From NCBI GenBank assembly GCA_913043275.1, contig CAJWLL010000006.1:1-64000 (forward strand): a stretch of DNA of 64,000 nucleotides, given 5' to 3'. The translations under genes were made by a program, and so were the position numbers. Shown in pieces: positions 8,710-17,745 of the stretch. The stretch is from an uncultured Flavobacteriaceae bacterium. GTDB lineage: Bacteria; Bacteroidota; Bacteroidia; Flavobacteriales; Flavobacteriaceae. The notes below the pieces were generated by a model, which did not search any database, was not told the origin of the DNA, and saw only the letters and a list, made by a program, of their open reading frames with translations. The first letter of the stretch is position 1. Every line of letters begins with the position of its first letter.

Positions 8710-10023
8710 TTAGGGGTTAGATTTTAAAAAATCGGTTACAGCCTTAAAGGTGACGGTATTGGTTTTAAAAAACTCCAAGGCTTTTTCTTTTTGATCGTCC
8801 CTGGCTTGTTTTTGATTGAGAATGTTGAGCAAATGCATTTTCATATGGCCTTTTTGGATTCCTGAGGTTATCAATGATCCTACGGCTGCAAAGTTTTGAG
8901 CTAAACCGGCTACAGCAATGATTTCCATGAGATTTTTGGCATTGGGGTTGCCCAATAATTCCATTGACCATTTTACCATGGGGTGCAATTGGGTTAGTCC
9001 TCCCACAGTTCCAATAGATAGAGGTAATTTGAGCCGGAAAACGAATTCATCGCCTTCCAAAAAAGCATGGCTTAGACTGGAGTAAACACCCTCCCGAGCA
9101 GCGTATGAGTGAACACCAGCCTCTACTGCTCTAAAGTCATTTCCGGTAGCAATGACCACTGCATCAATACCGTTCATGATTCCTTTGTTGTGGGTGACTG
9201 CCCGGTATGGTTCCTTTTTAGCAATTTCCAGTGCTTGAATGAATTTTTCGGCAAATTGCATGCCCGACATTTGGTTTGCAACTTCCAATTTTCCTACTGG
9301 GCATCTAACCTCTGCTTGCACTAGGCATTGGGGCACATAATTTGAAAGAATACTCATGATAACCTCTATTGAAAGTTGCTCTTTTAAAAATGCTTTATGA
9401 TCTTCTGCCAGAGATTGTAATGTTTTGGCGATTTGTTCGAGGCATGAATTGATAAAATTTCCTCCCATAGAGTCCACCGTTTTAAAAGAGAGGTGCAATT
9501 GATAATAGTTCTCGATTAAATCTGACCTGTCTTTGAGTTGAATATCCAGAATTCCTCCGCCGCGCCGACGCATGTTTAAGGTAAGTGAGGAAGTACTGTC
9601 GATGAGCATTTGTTTTTTCTCTTCAAAAAAAGACAGAAGATGCGCTGTTTTTCCCTCGAATAAAAAGTGAACTTGTCCTGTTTTTTGGGTTCCTATAATT
9701 TGAGTTTTGAACCCCCCTCTTGAGGCCCAAAATTTTGCTGACTTACAGGCGGCAGCCACTACAGAACTCTCCTCTATAGCCATAGGTAGGGTGTATTCCT
9801 TTCCGTTGATTAAAAAATTGGGAGCTACAGCTAAGGGGAGGTAGAAGTTTGCGATGGAATTCTCAATGAACTCATCATGAAGATTTTGTGTCTTTTCATT
9901 GATGTGGTTGTAGGAAGAAAGCATCTCTTTGGCTTTAGGAATATCCTCAAAATGCATTTGGGTAATCCAATTTATTTTTTCTGCTTTTGACAGTTTAGAA
10001 AAACCCTCCACTTTCTTTGACAT
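8710..10023 (-). CDS. Hydroxymethylglutaryl-CoA reductase, class II (degradative type)
   Basis: A 437-residue class II HMG-CoA reductase. It contains the substrate loop ENSIANFYLPLAVAPNFLINGKEYTLPMAIEE, where the canonical family has ENVIG...GVAGP. The catalytic stretch NKGIMNGIDAVVIATGNDFRAVEAGVHSYAA and a C-terminal catalytic His (SGIQKGHMKMH) are also present. The family label is 'degradative', but in Flavobacteriia the enzyme serves the biosynthetic mevalonate pathway, making mevalonate from HMG-CoA with NAD(P)H. The downstream GYDIA kinase supports that direction. The 127-base gap upstream separates it from the divergent peptide transporter; I see no clear promoter in it. Confidence 0.92.
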   Translation of the reverse strand: MSKKVEGFSKLSKAEKINWITQMHFEDIPKAKEMLSSYNHINEKTQNLHDEFIENSIANFYLPLAVAPNFLINGKEYTLPMAIEESSVVAAACKSAKFWASRGGFKTQIIGTQKTGQVHFLFEGKTAHLLSFFEEKKQMLIDSTSSLTLNMRRRGGGILDIQLKDRSDLIENYYQLHLSFKTVDSMGGNFINSCLEQIAKTLQSLAEDHKAFLKEQLSIEVIMSILSNYVPQCLVQAEVRCPVGKLEVANQMSGMQFAEKFIQALEIAKKEPYRAVTHNKGIMNGIDAVVIATGNDFRAVEAGVHSYAAREGVYSSLSHAFLEGDEFVFRLKLPLSIGTVGGLTQLHPMVKWSMELLGNPNAKNLMEIIAVAGLAQNFAAVGSLITSGIQKGHMKMHLLNILNQKQARDDQKEKALEFFKTNTVTFKAVTDFLKSNP

Positions 10024-10150
10024 ATTGATCTTTTCATTAATCGTTAAAGATACATCATTCTATTTTTTTTAATTATGGTGTTTGAGTAGTTTCCAAAATC
10101 TCACTCTCCTATTAAATGAGTAACTTTAAAATTAAAATCTACTTTGAATT

Positions 10151-11497
10151 ATGGCTGAATTTTATCCGAATATATCCAGTGAAAAAACCTTTTGGGGTCA
10201 CCCCGCTGGATTATTTGTTTTGTTTTTTACTGAACTATGGGAACGCTTTTCCTATTACGGAATGCGGGCCTTGTTTACTATTTTTTTAGTTGCGGAGACC
10301 ACAAGTCAAAATCCCGGTTTTGGGTGGACTAATGAAGAGGCAATTTGGCTCTATGGTTGGTACACTATGTTGGTTTATTTAGCAGCTATCCCAGGAGGAT
10401 GGTTTGCGGATAATCTTATTGGTCAAAAAAAGATGGTCATGTTGGGCGGGCTTTTACTTTGCTTGGGTCATGGAATTTTGGCTTTCGACAGTGAGTTGAG
10501 TTTTTACATAGGCTGTGCATTTATCGTTATGGGAGTAGGAGGCCTAAAACCCAATATATCCAGTATGGTAGGTGGATTATACCCCAAAGGAGATGAGAGA
10601 AGAGATTTAGGGTTTTATATTTTTTATATGGGCATTAATTTGGGTGCATTTTTGGCTCCGTTATTTTGTGGCTGGGTTGGGGAGACTTACAATTGGCACT
10701 ATGGCTTTGGACTTGCTGCTGTTGGAATGTTGATTGGTCAAATCACTTATTATTTCGGTCAAAAATATCTTGTTGGAGTGGGGGAATTAAAAAAACGCTC
10801 GACTAAGGCAGAAAAGGAATTACTTCAAAAAAAATTAACCTCTGTGGAGATGGATAGGGTTAAGGTATTGTTAATCTCATTTTTAATGATTATCATTTTT
10901 TGGGGTGCTTTTGAACAGGCTGGTGGACTGATGAATTTGTATGCTAAACAAAAGACTGACCGTATGCTGATGGGCCTAGAAATTCCTGCTTCTTGGTTTC
11001 AGGCCTTAAATGCCTTTTTTATTATAACCCTTGCGGTTGTGGTGGGAGGAATATGGATGAGGATAAAATCCAAAGGAAAGGAAGCTTCTGCTATTTTTAA
11101 AATAGCGATTGGAATTATGATTATGGGATTTGGGTTTTTATTCATGCGTTTTGCAGCTTCAGAATATGAGCTGATGGGATATTCATCCATGCATTGGTTA
11201 TTGCTGGCCTATTTGTTTCATACAATGGGGGAATTATGTGCCTCCCCTGTGTCTTTGTCTTACATTACCAAGTTGGCTCCTGAAAAATATGCTTCCCTGA
11301 TGATGGGCTTTTATTTTGCCGCTACTGGTTTGGGAAATAAACTGGCAGCTAATATTGGAGAGAATGCAGCTTCTTCTGGAGAAAAGGCTACTTTTACAGG
11401 GATTTTTGTCTTTTGTACTTTGTTTGGCATTTTGGTCATTGCCATTTTAAAACCCTTAAAACGTCTTGCTCATGGGGCGGAGGATTTAAGTAAATAA
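10151..11497 (+). CDS. Peptide MFS transporter (POT/PTR2 family)
   Basis: A 448-residue proton-dependent oligopeptide transporter. The N-terminal FTELWERFSYYGMRALFTIFL holds the ExxER-like motif that couples protons to peptide uptake. It is followed by GGWFADNLIGQKKMVMLGG (the PTR2 signature) and FYIFYMGINLGAFLAP. About twelve membrane helices are visible. It takes up di- and tripeptides at the inner membrane. A thioredoxin gene follows after a few bases, so the two may be co-transcribed. It is slightly shorter than typical POT proteins (about 460-500) but has both ends intact. Confidence 0.9.
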   Translation: MAEFYPNISSEKTFWGHPAGLFVLFFTELWERFSYYGMRALFTIFLVAETTSQNPGFGWTNEEAIWLYGWYTMLVYLAAIPGGWFADNLIGQKKMVMLGGLLLCLGHGILAFDSELSFYIGCAFIVMGVGGLKPNISSMVGGLYPKGDERRDLGFYIFYMGINLGAFLAPLFCGWVGETYNWHYGFGLAAVGMLIGQITYYFGQKYLVGVGELKKRSTKAEKELLQKKLTSVEMDRVKVLLISFLMIIIFWGAFEQAGGLMNLYAKQKTDRMLMGLEIPASWFQALNAFFIITLAVVVGGIWMRIKSKGKEASAIFKIAIGIMIMGFGFLFMRFAASEYELMGYSSMHWLLLAYLFHTMGELCASPVSLSYITKLAPEKYASLMMGFYFAATGLGNKLAANIGENAASSGEKATFTGIFVFCTLFGILVIAILKPLKRLAHGAEDLSK

Positions 11498-11511
11498 ATT
11501 GTTTGATTATC

Positions 11512-12054
11512 ATGAATGCGAGAGTCTTATTTATTATTTTTTACCTTAGTTTTTTTTGGATCCATGCTCAAACCATTGAATGGATGACTTTTGGTCAGGC
11601 CATGGAAGCACAGAAAAAAAATCCTAAAAAAATTCTTGTCGATGTTTATACCGATTGGTGTGGGCCTTGTAAATTGATGGATAAAAAAACCTTCCAAAAT
11701 CGCGATGTGGCGAACTATATTTCTGAGCATTATTACCCCGTAAAATTCAATGCTGAGGGACAAGAGACTATTAGCTACTTCGGAAATACTTTTGCTAACC
11801 CTAATTATGATCCGAATAGAAGAGGAAGAAATTCAACCCATCAGTTTACCCAATTTTTGGGGGTCAGAGGTTACCCAACGATCATTTTTATCAGTGAAAT
11901 GGGTGATTTGATTACCCCTTTGGTGGGCTATCAAAATCCGCAACAGATAGAACTTTATCTCAAAATGATCAAGCAAGGAGATTACATGATTTTTAGTAAG
12001 CCTGATGATTTTGAAAAGTATCGAAAGAATTTTAGACCTAAGTTTAGAGGTTAA
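11512..12054 (+). CDS. Exported thioredoxin-family protein
   Basis: Start moved from TTG 11503 to ATG 11512 because MNARVLFIIFYLSFFWIHAQ is then a clean signal peptide; the protein is 180 residues. The thioredoxin active site is YTDWCGPCKLMD, and the cis-proline loop is VRGYPTIIFI. There is an insert of about 25 residues (NTFANPNYDPNRRGRNSTHQF) between the fold's central strands. The CGPC site and the export signal suggest a periplasmic reductase or a DsbD-dependent thiol protein; the partner is unknown. The gene follows the peptide transporter with only 14 bases between. Confidence 0.85.
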   Translation: MNARVLFIIFYLSFFWIHAQTIEWMTFGQAMEAQKKNPKKILVDVYTDWCGPCKLMDKKTFQNRDVANYISEHYYPVKFNAEGQETISYFGNTFANPNYDPNRRGRNSTHQFTQFLGVRGYPTIIFISEMGDLITPLVGYQNPQQIELYLKMIKQGDYMIFSKPDDFEKYRKNFRPKFRG

Positions 12055-12254
12055 TGGATTAAGCCTCCATATCTCTAGAATCAAGAACTGGATGGTGCAT
12101 TTTGATATTTTTTTAATGGTGAAAATTCCATGGAGATACTGCCGTTAGATAAAAAAATGAGGTTCAGAAAAGAAATTCATTTTCCTTACAAGGACAATTA
12201 AATGTTCTTATTCTAGAAATAGGAGTGAAAAGATATAAATTAATTGCAAAAAAA
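12055..12254. other. 200-base gap between convergent genes, no feature recognised
   Basis: This spacer lies between the thioredoxin stop and the lpxB stop. I find no open frame of useful length, no tRNA, and no stem followed by a T-run that would pass as a terminator. Most other convergent gene pairs in this window have almost no gap, so this one is unusually long and may hold an unrecognised RNA end or decayed sequence. Confidence 0.4.
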
Positions 12255-13364
12255 TTATTGCAAGGCTTCGACGATCAGTTGTGCCGTTTTCTTACTTGCC
12301 CCTCCAGTACCTAGAAGGGTTCGGAGTTTTTCATAATCCTCCTTGATTTTTATTTGTCCTGTTTCGGAAAGAGCATATTCCAAATGCTTTGCTAATTCAA
12401 TTACATTGAACTCCTTTTGAATCAGTTCTTTGACAACTTCGCGATCCAAAATAAGATTGACTAGAGAGATGTATTTTAAATTCACAAGCCATTTTGCAAT
12501 TTGATAGGTCAAAAAACTACTGCGGTAGCAGACTACTTGTGGAACATTAAGCAGGCCTGTTTCGAGTGTAGCCGTTCCACTAGAAACTAACGCCGCCCTT
12601 GCATTTAAAAGTAAGTCGTGGGTTTTGTTTTGGATAATTTTTATATTTTCTCCACTAAAGAATCTTTCATACCACTCTGGATCTATGCCGGGAGCTCCGG
12701 CGAGTACAAATTCAAATCGTGGAAACAAGACTATTACCTTTAAAAAAATGGGTAACATTTTTTTGATCTCTTGCTTTCTGCTACCCGGCAATAGTGCTAT
12801 GAGATTATTTTTATTAGACAATTCATTTTGTTTGATAAAGGCAGTTGATTTTTTTCTATTGGTGAGGCTATCCAGTAAAGGATGTCCCACAAATTCCACT
12901 TTGAATTGGTGTTTTTTTTCAAAAAAATCTTTTTCGAAAGGAAGAATGACGTAAAGTGCATCCAAATCTTTTTTCATCTGATACACCCTGCTTTCTTTCC
13001 ACGCCCATATTTGGGGACTAATATAAAAATGATTTTTAAACCCTTGTTGCTTAGCCCATTTTGCGATTCTGAGATTGAACCCAGGGTAGTCAATGTAAAT
13101 GATAACATCCGGTTGAAATAGGGTGATGTCCTTTTTACAAAATTTGATGTTTTTTAAAATGGTTTCCAAATGGGTGATAACCTCCCAAAAGCCCATAAAA
13201 GAATGCGTTTTATAATGCTTTACCAGCACACCACCAGCTTTTTGCATCAAGTCCCCTCCCCAGAAACGAATTTGAGCCTTGTCATCCTTTTCTATTAAAG
13301 CCTCTATCAATTTTGATCCGTGGAGATCACCGGAGGCCTCACCTGCAATGATGTAATATTTCAA
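12255..13364 (-). CDS. lpxB: Lipid-A-disaccharide synthase
   Basis: A 369-residue GT19 enzyme that joins UDP-2,3-diacylglucosamine and lipid X to form the lipid A disaccharide on the inner face of the inner membrane. The N-terminal YYIIAGEASGDLHGSKLIEAL is the diagnostic motif. Also present are the stretches HFYISPQIWAWKESRV, VGHPLLD, ALLPGSRKQEIKKMLPIF and SSGTATLETGL that mark LpxB. Length is normal. It is the last gene of surE - small membrane protein - lpxB on the minus strand, with its start two bases after the previous stop. Confidence 0.95.
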   Translation of the reverse strand: MKYYIIAGEASGDLHGSKLIEALIEKDDKAQIRFWGGDLMQKAGGVLVKHYKTHSFMGFWEVITHLETILKNIKFCKKDITLFQPDVIIYIDYPGFNLRIAKWAKQQGFKNHFYISPQIWAWKESRVYQMKKDLDALYVILPFEKDFFEKKHQFKVEFVGHPLLDSLTNRKKSTAFIKQNELSNKNNLIALLPGSRKQEIKKMLPIFLKVIVLFPRFEFVLAGAPGIDPEWYERFFSGENIKIIQNKTHDLLLNARAALVSSGTATLETGLLNVPQVVCYRSSFLTYQIAKWLVNLKYISLVNLILDREVVKELIQKEFNVIELAKHLEYALSETGQIKIKEDYEKLRTLLGTGGASKKTAQLIVEALQ

Positions 13365-13365
13365 T

Positions 13366-13647
13366 CTAAATAATTTTAAGAGTCCCTACCATGAGGACAA
13401 TAATAATGGACGTAATCATAACACCTTTGGCAAAATTTATTTTTCTCTTGTGCATCCCCAAAAAGAATAATGGCAAGTTGATTAGTGCACCTATACTTAT
13501 AAGCCCTCCCAATTTTTTTTGTTGAAACAAAGAAGAAATGGCATGCTCAATGGGTTCCTCTGAAAAATAGATGAGGATAAAAATTATCGTACTGGAACTG
13601 GCAAAAAAACTTGCAATTACTCCCTGAAAAAGTTCTTTATTTTTCAA
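13366..13647 (-). CDS. Small membrane protein between surE and lpxB, unknown function
   Basis: A 93-residue protein with three hydrophobic stretches (GVIASFFASSSTIIFILIYFS; GGLISIGALINLPLFFLGM; GVMITSIIIVLMVGTLKII) and basic connecting loops (KRKINFAKG). It overlaps the surE 3' end by 11 bases and sits one base before lpxB, which supports it being a real, co-translated gene. No domain is recognised. The position next to lpxB hints at an envelope role, which is inference only. Confidence 0.7.
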   Translation of the reverse strand: MKNKELFQGVIASFFASSSTIIFILIYFSEEPIEHAISSLFQQKKLGGLISIGALINLPLFFLGMHKRKINFAKGVMITSIIIVLMVGTLKII

Positions 13648-14413
13648 AATTCCAAGTGTTTAATCGTTGTATGGCATGATGAGCCGTTAGGTCAAATTCT
13701 ATTGGGACTACAGAGATATAACCTTGACTTAGGGCCCACTCATCAGTATCTTCCCCCTTATCTTCATTGACAAATTTACCAGTTAGCCAGTAATAATCGA
13801 GTCCCATGGGGTTGGTCCTTTTGTCAAATTCCTCCACCCAATACGCCTTGGCCTGTCTACAAATTTTGATGCCTTTTATTTCTTCCTCCGAAAGTTTTGG
13901 GAAATTGACATTCAAAACTACATTAGAGGGGATTTTGTTTTCCAAAGCACTCAAAGTTATTTTCTTGACGTTATTTCTAATCGCATCAAAATTAGCATTC
14001 CAGCGATAATCTAACAATGAAAACCCAATGGCTTGAATCCCCTCAATTCCAGCCTCAACGGCAGCACTCATGGTCCCAGAGTAAATAACATTGATGGAAG
14101 AATTGGATCCGTGATTTATTCCTGAAACACAAAGGTCAGGTTTTCTATCTAAAATTTCATTGACTGCTAGTTTTACACAGTCTGCAGGTGTTCCTGAACA
14201 ACTATATTCTAAGTGAGTGCCTTCTTTTACATCGATATTTGTGCAATGGAGTGTGGAGTTGATGGTAATGGCATGCCCCATTGCAGATTGTGGACTGTTT
14301 GGAGCGACGACAACGACTTCTCCAATTTCGTTCATTACTTCAATCAATTTTCTAATTCCCGGGGCTGTAATTCCATCGTCATTGGTTACTAGTATGAGGG
14401 GTTTTTTGTCCAT
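13637..14413 (-). CDS. surE: 5'/3'-nucleotidase SurE
   Basis: A 258-residue metal-dependent phosphatase acting on nucleoside 5'- and 3'-monophosphates. The N-terminus LILVTNDDGITAPGI holds the Asp-Asp metal pair (residues 12-13). VVVVAPNSPQSAMGHAIT carries the conserved Ser/Asn region, and VSGINHGSNSSINVIYSGTMSAAVEAG is the second signature. Length is typical (about 250-260). It is the first gene of the minus-strand surE-lpxB operon. The promoter should lie in the 131-base gap shared with the divergent S41 protease, but I could not assign one. Confidence 0.95.
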   Translation of the reverse strand: MDKKPLILVTNDDGITAPGIRKLIEVMNEIGEVVVVAPNSPQSAMGHAITINSTLHCTNIDVKEGTHLEYSCSGTPADCVKLAVNEILDRKPDLCVSGINHGSNSSINVIYSGTMSAAVEAGIEGIQAIGFSLLDYRWNANFDAIRNNVKKITLSALENKIPSNVVLNVNFPKLSEEEIKGIKICRQAKAYWVEEFDKRTNPMGLDYYWLTGKFVNEDKGEDTDEWALSQGYISVVPIEFDLTAHHAIQRLNTWNFEK

Positions 14414-14544
14414 GATTTTTTAATACTGAGTAAATTTAAAAAATATTAACCCCCTATAGTCAATTTAGTATCAACAAAAAGTTTTTTAGTGTATAGGTTT
14501 AATAAGGGGTTTTTGGTTAAATTTACTTTATAATACAATTTTTT

Positions 14545-16659
14545 ATGAGGTTTTTTTGGCTATTTGTCTTCAGTGTATCTTCACTCATTCTACTAGGAGG
14601 TTCTTCCAAGTATATAGACAATCCGGATAAAGACAAATTACTGATTGAGGTCATTACTTATGTTATGCAAAGAGGTCATTATGATCCTAAAGATATTGAT
14701 GATACTTTTTCAGAGCACGTTTTTAATAATTTTATTCAAGGCATTGATGGTCAACACAGGTTTTTCCTTCAATCTGACATCAATAATCTCAGAAGGTATA
14801 AAGACCAAATTGATGATCAAATTAGGGTGTCCGATGTTTCTTTTTTCAATTTGACCTACGATAGATTGATTGCGCGCATGGGTCAAGTAAAAGAATTTTA
14901 TGGGGAGTTGTTGGTTAATCCTTTTGATTTTAGTGAAAAGGACTCTATTAATCTTAATTTTGAGGAGATTCCCTACGCAATAACCCTAAACGGTCTTAAA
15001 GACCTATGGAGAAAAAGATTTAAACTTTCTACACTGGAATATTACTCAGATTTGGTAGAACAGGAAGATTTTGAAAAAGAAAAGGACAGTGCATATCAAG
15101 TAAAGTCGAAAATTGTATTGGAGGAAGAAGCTAGGTTAAAAACAAGGGAAAATATTGCAAATTATTTTGATGTTTTTGATGAGGTTGAACGCAAGGACTG
15201 GTTTTCGATTTATGTAAACTCCATAACACTTCAATTTGACCCACACAGTAACTATTTTGCCCCGGACGATAAAGATAAGTTTGATCAAAATATTTCAGGA
15301 AAGTTTGAGGGTATCGGTGCACGATTGCAGAAGAAAGATCAGGTGGTTAAGATTGTAGAAGTCATCGTTGGAGGTCCGGTTTGGAAAGCCAAAGCACTTG
15401 AGGTTGGTGATGTTATTATAAAGGTTGCTCAAAAAGACAAAGATGCCATAGAAATTGGTCCAATGCGTTTGAGTGATGCGGTAAAGTTGATTAAAGGACC
15501 CAAGGGAACTCAGGTATTTTTGACCGTCAGGAGAGTGAGTGGCATAATTGAGGAGGTAGTCATTAAAAGGGATGTTGTAGAGTTGGAAGAGTCCTATGCA
15601 AAATCAAGCATTATACATAAGAACGGAAAAAGTTACGGGCTAATTCAGTTACCTAAATTTTATATTGATTTCAAAGATCAAAAAGGCAGAAATGCTGCCA
15701 GCGATGTTAAAAAAGAATTGGAGTCCCTAAAAAAAAGAAATGTTAGCGGGATCATAGTGGACTTAAGAAACAATGGAGGTGGATCTCTTAAGACTGTTGT
15801 TGACATAACTGGATTTTTTATTGAAGAAGGCCCTGTGGTTCAGGTAAAAAGTACCGGCGGTGAAAAAGATGTTTTGTATGATGAAGACTCTTCTATTGTT
15901 TGGGATGGTTCATTGGTCATAATGGTCAATGAATTTTCTGCTTCTGCATCCGAAATTCTAGCTGCTGCACTTCAAGATTACAAAAGAGCCATCATTTTGG
16001 GGAGTAAAAAAACTTTTGGTAAGGGAACCGTACAAAATATTATTGATTTGAATCGTATTATTTCAGGTGGAACACATGGAGACTTGGGGGCTGTAAAGAT
16101 TACAACAGACAAGTTTTACCGTATTAATGGAGGTTCTACACAACTGGAGGGTGTAAGAAGTGATATCATTTTAAAAAATCAATATTCTTACATTGAAATG
16201 GGTGAAAATGACCAAGATAATCCTTTGCCTTGGGATAGAATTGAACCCGTATACTATAAGCAATGGGGAAAACAGGCCAACCATGATTATACTTTAAATC
16301 AGAGTGCCAAAAGATTAAAAGATAATCCTTATATCCAGCTTGTAGAACAACAGGCAAGAAGAATAGAGGCCCAACAAGACGACTATGTCTATACCCTTAA
16401 CTATGAAGATTACCTGATAGAACGTGCGGCCAACAAAAAAATATCTGAAGAATTCAGCGTGCTTAAAGATTACAAGTCAGATTTGAACTTTGAATGGATT
16501 CCGGATTCAAGAGTTCTCATTGATGATGTGGTCGAAGAGAAAAAGGTCAGATGGATAGAAGTCCTTCAAAAGGATTTTTATATTTCAGAAGCAGTGAGTA
16601 TTTTAGAAGATTTGAATATTGACCTTAAGAATTATCCTTTAGCTCAGATAAAAAAGTAA
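14545..16659 (+). CDS. Tail-specific carboxy-terminal processing peptidase (S41)
   Basis: A 704-residue periplasmic S41A protease of the Prc/Tsp type. A signal peptide (MRFFWLFVFSVSSLILLGGSS) is followed by the Tsp N-terminal helical domain (about 25-235), a PDZ domain (about 245-335, GIGARLQKKDQVVKIVEVIVGGPV) and the S41 core. NEFSASASEI contains the catalytic Ser at about residue 467, and FGKGTVQ contains the catalytic Lys at residue 493. A C-terminal DUF3340-like tail follows. Prc trims or degrades periplasmic proteins by their C-termini. The gene diverges from surE and is followed 11 bases later by an OppC-like permease. Confidence 0.93.
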   Translation: MRFFWLFVFSVSSLILLGGSSKYIDNPDKDKLLIEVITYVMQRGHYDPKDIDDTFSEHVFNNFIQGIDGQHRFFLQSDINNLRRYKDQIDDQIRVSDVSFFNLTYDRLIARMGQVKEFYGELLVNPFDFSEKDSINLNFEEIPYAITLNGLKDLWRKRFKLSTLEYYSDLVEQEDFEKEKDSAYQVKSKIVLEEEARLKTRENIANYFDVFDEVERKDWFSIYVNSITLQFDPHSNYFAPDDKDKFDQNISGKFEGIGARLQKKDQVVKIVEVIVGGPVWKAKALEVGDVIIKVAQKDKDAIEIGPMRLSDAVKLIKGPKGTQVFLTVRRVSGIIEEVVIKRDVVELEESYAKSSIIHKNGKSYGLIQLPKFYIDFKDQKGRNAASDVKKELESLKKRNVSGIIVDLRNNGGGSLKTVVDITGFFIEEGPVVQVKSTGGEKDVLYDEDSSIVWDGSLVIMVNEFSASASEILAAALQDYKRAIILGSKKTFGKGTVQNIIDLNRIISGGTHGDLGAVKITTDKFYRINGGSTQLEGVRSDIILKNQYSYIEMGENDQDNPLPWDRIEPVYYKQWGKQANHDYTLNQSAKRLKDNPYIQLVEQQARRIEAQQDDYVYTLNYEDYLIERAANKKISEEFSVLKDYKSDLNFEWIPDSRVLIDDVVEEKKVRWIEVLQKDFYISEAVSILEDLNIDLKNYPLAQIKK

Positions 16660-16669
16660 CATTAATGTT

Positions 16670-17743
16670 TTGATTGGAGCCAGCGTCAACAAAAAATTTA
16701 TCAAAGACTTATGGGCAGTTTTCAGCATCTTTTATATACTTATGCTGATTGTGATTGCAATTTTTGCTTATCAAATTGCTCCTGACAGTACTTCCAATGC
16801 CAATCAAATGCATCTATCTATTCATTCTAAACCACCTGGTTTTAAAGTGCTTATGCTTCATACCGAAAACGCTACTAATAACCAGAAGTCTTTTTTTTTA
16901 GGGGAGGTAAATAGTAGTGATGAAATTCCAATACAAGAATATAAGCTTCAGTCCAATGGAGTTGAGATTCAACCTTACGGTTCCCCATCAGATTATTATG
17001 AGTTTATAGAGGCGTCAAAATTCCAATCTCCCCTTTCAGAAGATAGCTTTAAAAAACAAAACTTAAAAGAGAAAATTTTTTTATTGGGAACAGACAAATA
17101 CGGAAGAGACTTGTTGAGTAGACTGATAATTGGATCTCGGATTTCAATATCTATTGGGTTCATTGCAGTACTAATTTCACTTTTGATAGGGCTTGTTTTG
17201 GGAGCTTTGGGCGGATTTTTTGGAGGCTATTTGGATAAGGGAATTGTTTGGTTGATCAATGTTTTTTGGTCTATTCCTACCTTGTTGATGGTTATTGCCA
17301 TTACATTGGCTTTAGGGCGGGGTTTTTGGCAAGTTTTTATAGCTGTGGGCTTGACAATGTGGGTAGAGGTGGCCAGGGTAGTTAGAGGTCAGGTATTAAG
17401 TCTAAAAGAAAAAACCTTTATCAAGGCTGCTCAAACCCTGGGATATGGCAAAATTCGAATAATATGGTATCATATTCTACCATTGCTTATCCCTCCTTTG
17501 ATTGTAATTTCGGCAGCTAACTTTGCGAGTGCGATATTGATTGAAAGTGGATTGAGTTTTTTGGGTATAGGTGTTCAACCTCCCGAACCTAGTTGGGGTG
17601 GAATGGTAAAAGATCACTTCAGGTATTTGCTATTAGGGAAACCTTATTTGACTTTATTACCGGGATTAGCCATCATGAGTTTGGTTTTGGCGTTAATGAC
17701 ATTGGGGAACAGTCTTCGGGATATTTTGGACGTAAAACATTGA
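16670..17743 (+). CDS. ABC transporter permease, OppC/DppC/YejE-like, orphan
   Basis: A 357-residue inner-membrane permease of the oligopeptide type. The first helix (AVFSIFYILMLIVIAIFAYQIAP) is followed by a periplasmic insert of roughly 100 residues. Then comes LLGTDKYGRDLLSRLIIGSRISISIGFIAVLIS, typical of OppC, and the EAA coupling loop KAAQTLGYGKIRIIWYHILP. The start is TTG; no in-frame ATG precedes the first helix. There is no partner permease, ATPase or binding protein in the window, so the rest of the transporter must be elsewhere. It follows the S41 protease by 11 bases, and its stop lies two bases from the convergent rodA stop. Confidence 0.82.
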   Translation: MIGASVNKKFIKDLWAVFSIFYILMLIVIAIFAYQIAPDSTSNANQMHLSIHSKPPGFKVLMLHTENATNNQKSFFLGEVNSSDEIPIQEYKLQSNGVEIQPYGSPSDYYEFIEASKFQSPLSEDSFKKQNLKEKIFLLGTDKYGRDLLSRLIIGSRISISIGFIAVLISLLIGLVLGALGGFFGGYLDKGIVWLINVFWSIPTLLMVIAITLALGRGFWQVFIAVGLTMWVEVARVVRGQVLSLKEKTFIKAAQTLGYGKIRIIWYHILPLLIPPLIVISAANFASAILIESGLSFLGIGVQPPEPSWGGMVKDHFRYLLLGKPYLTLLPGLAIMSLVLALMTLGNSLRDILDVKH

Positions 17744-17745
17744 GC

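Noticed and set aside
12625-12954. 109-residue plus-strand ORF opposite lpxB
   Set aside because: Antisense shadow of a well-conserved gene; composition and hydrophobic runs mirror the complementary strand and no start context or neighbours support it.
14441-14520. Possible bulged hairpin (AACCCCCTATA with TATAGG...GGGGTT) between surE and the S41 protease
   Set aside because: The arms need a nine-base one-sided bulge and no T-run follows; no riboswitch or RNA family is recognisable.
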